Assembly (NCBI RefSeq): GCF_900167165.1
Contig: NZ_FUXM01000003.1
Span: forward strand, 80,716-144,715
From: Carboxydocella sporoproducens DSM 16521
GTDB taxonomy: Bacteria; Bacillota; GCA-003054495; Carboxydocellales; Carboxydocellaceae
Direction: 5' to 3'
DNA: 64,000 nt
The notes under the pieces are model-generated. The model saw nothing but the letters and a program-made list of their open reading frames with translations, did not search any database and was not told where the DNA came from. The position numbers and the translations under genes are program-made. Within the stretch, counting starts at the first letter, position 1. The number at the start of each line of letters is the position of its first letter. Of the stretch, positions 61,297-64,000 are shown one piece after another.

Positions 61297-62118
61297 ATGG
61301 CTTTAACGGATAAGCGTATCGGTTTTATTGGTGCCGGGGCCATGGGTTCGGCCTTGATCAATGGTTTGCTGAAAGCCGGACTGGTTACCCCTGACCAGAT
61401 TTATGCCGCCGACATCCACCGGGAGCGACTGCTGGCCTGGCAGGAAAAAATGGGCATCCATGCCTGTGCTGATAATGGCGAAGCCGCTGCTGCCGCCGAT
61501 ATCCTGGTGCTGGCGGTAAAACCGCAGGCCATGGAAGAAGTGCTGGAGGAGATTCGGGAAAGGGTCAATGGAGATAAACTGATAATCTCTATTGCTGCTG
61601 GAATTACCACTACTCTGATTGAAACTTTTCTGCCCGGCGTGCCGGTAATCAGGGCCATGCCCAACACTCCCTGTCTGGTAGGGGCCGGGGCTACGGCTAT
61701 GTGTCTGGGCAAATATGCTACTACAGCCCATGAAACTATGGCAGCCGCTATTTTTGGTGCTGTTGGCACAGCTGTTACCGTCAAGGAAAATCTGATGGAT
61801 GCCGTTACCGGTTTATCCGGTTCCGGGCCCGCTTATGTCTACATTATGCTGGAGGCTCTGGCCGATGCCGGGGTGCGGGTGGGCATCCAGCGGGATATCG
61901 CCATGACCCTGGCGGCCCAGACCATGCTGGGGGCGGCCAAAATGGTGCTGGAAACAGGAGAGCATCCCGGTCGCCTGAAGGACATGGTTACTACTCCCGG
62001 GGGCACCACCACCGCCGGTATTTACGCCCTGGAAGAAGGTGGTCTCAGGGTAACCTTGATGAATGCGGTGATGGCGGCCACCCGGCGGGCCCAGGAAATG
62101 AGTGCCGGGCAAAAATAG
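61297..62118 (+). CDS. proC: Pyrroline-5-carboxylate reductase ProC
   Basis: A 273-residue NAD(P)H-dependent enzyme making proline. The Rossmann motif IGFIGAGAMGSALINGL is at residues 8-24. VLAVKPQAMEEVL, AMPNTPCLVGAGATAM and the C-terminal GLSGSGPAYVYIMLEALADAG and TTPGGTTTAGI are typical. It starts 1 nt after sepF. Its place in the ylm cluster is common in Firmicutes although the link to division is unclear. Confidence 0.95.
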   Translation: MALTDKRIGFIGAGAMGSALINGLLKAGLVTPDQIYAADIHRERLLAWQEKMGIHACADNGEAAAAADILVLAVKPQAMEEVLEEIRERVNGDKLIISIAAGITTTLIETFLPGVPVIRAMPNTPCLVGAGATAMCLGKYATTAHETMAAAIFGAVGTAVTVKENLMDAVTGLSGSGPAYVYIMLEALADAGVRVGIQRDIAMTLAAQTMLGAAKMVLETGEHPGRLKDMVTTPGGTTTAGIYALEEGGLRVTLMNAVMAATRRAQEMSAGQK

Positions 62119-62130
62119 GGAGGTAGTAGC

Positions 62131-62397
62131 TTGCTGATCAACCTGATTAATACCCTTTTTATGGTTTATTACTGGATGTTGATCATCCATATCCTCTTGT
62201 CCTGGTTTCCGGTTAACCGTTATAATCCTGCAGTTCGTTTCTTGCGGGATATGACAGAACCCTATCTGGAGCTCTTTCGACGGTTGATTCCACCTATTGG
62301 AATGGTTGATGTTTCACCCATCGTCGCTATCTTTGTCCTCGATCTGATCCGGCGCGGAGTGGTATCTTTACTCTACCGCTTGCTGGGGGGATATTGA
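62131..62397 (+). CDS. ylmG: YggT family membrane protein (YlmG)
   Basis: An 88-residue protein with two hydrophobic helices joined by the conserved SWFPVNRYNPAVRFLRDMTEPYL-type segment (ILLSWFPVNRYN, TEPYLELFRRLIPP). The TTG start follows GGGAGGTAG. It precedes ylmH, overlapping it by one base. Relatives affect membrane/plastid division and osmotic tolerance; function is not settled. Confidence 0.9.
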   Translation: MLINLINTLFMVYYWMLIIHILLSWFPVNRYNPAVRFLRDMTEPYLELFRRLIPPIGMVDVSPIVAIFVLDLIRRGVVSLLYRLLGGY

Positions 62398-63203
62398 TGC
62401 GAGATTACTGGCTACGCCAGGCAGGGAAAGCGGAGGACAAGGCTCTGGTGGAGAGGCTCTGGGACCTGCTGGTCCAGGTGGAGACCAGAGAAATGCCCGG
62501 TTTCACTTTTTTTCTCGACCCTGGCCAGCAGGCGTTAGCCCGGAGTATGCTGGAATCATGGCGGCAGACGGTTGCCTATCGCTGTCAGGGCGGTTTTGCC
62601 GGGGAGCCGGAACGCTGTCGCTTGCTTTTGTTCCCGGCGGCCTGGGCCGAATTTGACTTCGACCAGCCGGGTGTTACAGTTTTGCGGGTGCAGGGCCGCT
62701 TCCAGTTCTTTCAGCCCGGTCACCGGGATATTCTCGGCTCCTTACTGGCCAGTGGCATTAAGCGCGAACTGGTGGGTGACATTCTCTGTACCGAAACGGG
62801 AATCTGGGTGGCTGTGGCTCAAGAAATTGTCTCTGCCATCCAGAGTCAGTGGACAAGGGTAGGACCTGTACCCATCGAACTGCTGCCAGAAGCAGAACCG
62901 CCCCTGATCCAGCGGCCACAGGGAGAGGAAAGGCTGGTCAGTCTGGCTTCCCCGCGTATGGATGCCCTGCTGGCCCAGAGTGTGGGAGTTGGCCGCCAGC
63001 AGGCTGTACAATGGATAGAAAGCGGACTGGTACGCTTAAACTGGAGAGAATGTCTCAAGCCGGATGCGGAAATTCGTCCGGGTGACTGGTTATCTGTACA
63101 GGGGTTTGGCCGGGTTCTGGTTAAAGAACAGAAAGGCAGCAGCAAAAAAGGAAGATTATTGTTCAAAGTGGAAATCTGGAGCAAAACCGGCAGAGGAGGA
63201 TGA
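62397..63203 (+). CDS. ylmH: YlmH family S4-domain RNA-binding protein
   Basis: A 268-residue protein with an N-terminal YlmH domain and a C-terminal S4 domain (about 190-240, SPRMDALLAQSVGVGRQQAV then GLVRLNWREC). B. subtilis YlmH/RqcP is a ribosome quality-control factor working with RqcH. ATG 62397 shares its A with the yggT stop (TGATG); GGGGGGAT lies 4-5 nt upstream. Confidence 0.9.
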   Translation: MRDYWLRQAGKAEDKALVERLWDLLVQVETREMPGFTFFLDPGQQALARSMLESWRQTVAYRCQGGFAGEPERCRLLLFPAAWAEFDFDQPGVTVLRVQGRFQFFQPGHRDILGSLLASGIKRELVGDILCTETGIWVAVAQEIVSAIQSQWTRVGPVPIELLPEAEPPLIQRPQGEERLVSLASPRMDALLAQSVGVGRQQAVQWIESGLVRLNWRECLKPDAEIRPGDWLSVQGFGRVLVKEQKGSSKKGRLLFKVEIWSKTGRGG

Positions 63204-63206
63204 GCG

Positions 63207-63683
63207 ATGGCACAGGTCAAAACGCCCCTGGATTACAAAAACCCCGATTTTGAACGGGGTTTTCGGGGTTATAGTCCGGAAGCGGTGGACAAATATGTAG
63301 CCGAGTTGCTGGCTGACTATGAGAAGATCTATAAGGAAAACCTGGAGCTGAAAGAACAGCTGGCCTCCAGAGAATTATCCCTCAGCCATTACAAGCGCCT
63401 GGAGGATGATATCAAGGAGGCCCTGGTGCTGGCTCGCCGCACTGCCGATGACCTGCGCCGGGCAGCGGAAACAGAAGCTACAGCTATCCGGGCGGCGGCA
63501 GAAAAGGATGCCAGCCAGCTGATCAGTCAGGCCAAAGAGCGGGTAAAAGATATCTTGCAGGAGCAGGAAGAACTGCTGAAACTCAATCATAAGCTGCGTA
63601 CGGAACTGAAAGCCATGTTACAGGCTTATCTGGACTTGCTGGAAAAGGGAACCTACTTTGCAACAGAGACTAAACAAGAATAA
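63207..63683 (+). CDS. divIVA: Division-site protein DivIVA
   Basis: A 158-residue coiled-coil protein. The N-terminal lipid-binding part is TPLDYKNPDFERGFRGYSPE, a variation of the usual LTPLDIxNKxF/RGYxxxEVD pattern. A long coiled coil (about 35-150) follows. It localises to curved membrane and recruits division or sporulation partners. The ATG at 63207 has GAGGAGGATGAGCG. It closes the ylm cluster. Confidence 0.93.
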   Translation: MAQVKTPLDYKNPDFERGFRGYSPEAVDKYVAELLADYEKIYKENLELKEQLASRELSLSHYKRLEDDIKEALVLARRTADDLRRAAETEATAIRAAAEKDASQLISQAKERVKDILQEQEELLKLNHKLRTELKAMLQAYLDLLEKGTYFATETKQE

Positions 63684-63699
63684 TCCATAGAAAGAAAAG

Positions 63700-63736
63700 C
63701 GGCAGGAATCGGGCATTTCTGCCGTTACTTATTTTG
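63700..63736 (+). terminator. Probable terminator after divIVA
   Basis: A 10-bp stem CGGCAGGAAT/ATTTCTGCCG (one G-U) with a CGGGC loop precedes a weak T-rich tail (TTACTTATTTT). Confidence 0.6.
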
Positions 63737-63773
63737 GGGAGGTATGCAGCAGCTTCAGAAAACTAGACTATAA

Positions 63774-63802
63774 TTGATTGTATTTAACTGTTTTGCTACA
63801 AT
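63774..63802 (+). promoter_or_regulatory. Candidate promoter at the window's right edge
   Basis: TTGATT (63774-63779), 17-nt spacer, TACAAT (63797-63802) with extended TG. It is followed 7 nt later by an 18-codon frame at 63809-63865 (MELLSIGKAAKSGRVS), which begins like MerR-type or IS607-type helix-turn-helix proteins but then stops. Confidence 0.5.
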
Positions 63803-63871
63803 AAAAAAATGGAACTATTATCCATTGGTAAAGCAGCAAAGTCCGGCAGGGTTTCGGGGAGCTGATCAGGA

Positions 63872-64000
63872 ATGCCAGAGAAACACGAGAAGAACAAATT
63901 TAGCATAACTGTGTGCGGGGAGTTTTTTCCGGAGATTTACACGGCTCACCGGTCTTCGAAATGGAGCCGGGGCGAAGAAGACCCGCTGACTACGGAGATG
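63872..64000 (+). CDS. Unrecognised partial ORF running off the window
   Basis: An open frame of 43 codons from ATG 63872 to the window end (MPEKHEKNKFSITVCGEFFP at the start). I do not recognise the product. The ribosome site is weak (GGGGAG about 15 nt upstream, AGGA adjacent), so it may not be a real gene start. Confidence 0.3.
   Translation, partial: MPEKHEKNKFSITVCGEFFPEIYTAHRSSKWSRGEEDPLTTEM

Noticed and set aside
1..64000. tRNA, rRNA or CRISPR arrays
   Set aside because: No cloverleaf-like or rRNA-like stretch and no regularly spaced repeats were recognised by eye in any intergenic gap; a tRNAscan or CRISPR search was not possible here.

Overview
The window looks like chromosome of an anaerobic, endospore-forming, Gram-positive bacterium of the Clostridia (Peptococcaceae or Thermincolales-like; a Carboxydocella-type thermophile is a guess that cannot be proved here). 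The evidence is a division and cell wall (dcw) cluster with meso-DAP-type MurE, the sporulation genes spoIIGA, sigE and sigG, a YlmC-to-DivIVA tail, and a moderately GC-rich backbone with strong AGGAGG-type ribosome sites and many GTG/TTG starts.

Layout. (1) 1-16.3 kb: dcw cluster on the + strand, spoVD(partial)-murE-murF-mraY-murD-ftsW/spoVE-murG-murC-murB-murA-divIB-sbp-ftsZ, then spoIIGA-sigE behind a candidate Spo0A-type promoter. No ftsA is present. (2) 16.3-53.7 kb: about 37 kb of mixed accessory DNA between sigE and sigG, which are neighbours in most spore formers. It holds a lipoprotein and a C39-like peptidase; formate transport and an NAD-linked selenocysteine formate dehydrogenase; an FmdE-like protein; a degenerate group IIC intron; two copies (one broken) of a small DUF5362-like membrane protein gene; a cobalamin riboswitch ahead of a truncated EamA transporter; a broken nuclease-like gene; a guanine riboswitch with a BMP-type nucleoside ABC transporter and xpt; a radical SAM protein with a GDT1-like exporter; a YgjP-like metallopeptidase; selD, itself a selenoprotein gene; and a sulfur/redox region. 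(3) 53.7-63.7 kb: the conserved cluster resumes with sigG, a second SEDS gene, ylmC, pgeF, a two-component pair, a membrane protein, ylmE-sepF-proC-yggT-ylmH-divIVA. (4) 63.7-64 kb: divIVA terminator, a promoter-like sequence and an unrecognised partial ORF.

The most interesting region is 38.0-52.4 kb. A lone ABC-type binding lipoprotein, a membrane histidine kinase and a sigma-54 activator lie upstream of a near-perfect sigma-54 promoter. That promoter is preceded by two 13-bp palindromes set two helical turns apart. It reads into a five-gene operon: a multi-[4Fe-4S] protein with an MvhD/FlpD-like centre, a 69-residue zinc-ribbon protein, a four-cluster ferredoxin subunit, an NrfD/PsrC membrane subunit and a 1036-residue Tat-exported molybdopterin reductase resembling tetrathionate/polysulfide reductases. 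A LysR regulator, a YeiH-family sulfite/sulfate exporter, a YeeE/YedE thiosulfate- or selenium-type transporter and a TusA-like sulfur carrier follow. I read this as a three-component-regulated respiratory module for an oxidised sulfur (or selenium) compound; the substrate is inferred.

Selenium is a second theme: the formate dehydrogenase and SelD both contain an in-frame TGA followed by a SECIS-like hairpin, so each gene appears split at the TGA in a naive translation. The selenocysteine machinery (selA, selB, selC) and rpoN must lie outside the window. No tRNA, rRNA or CRISPR array was seen.
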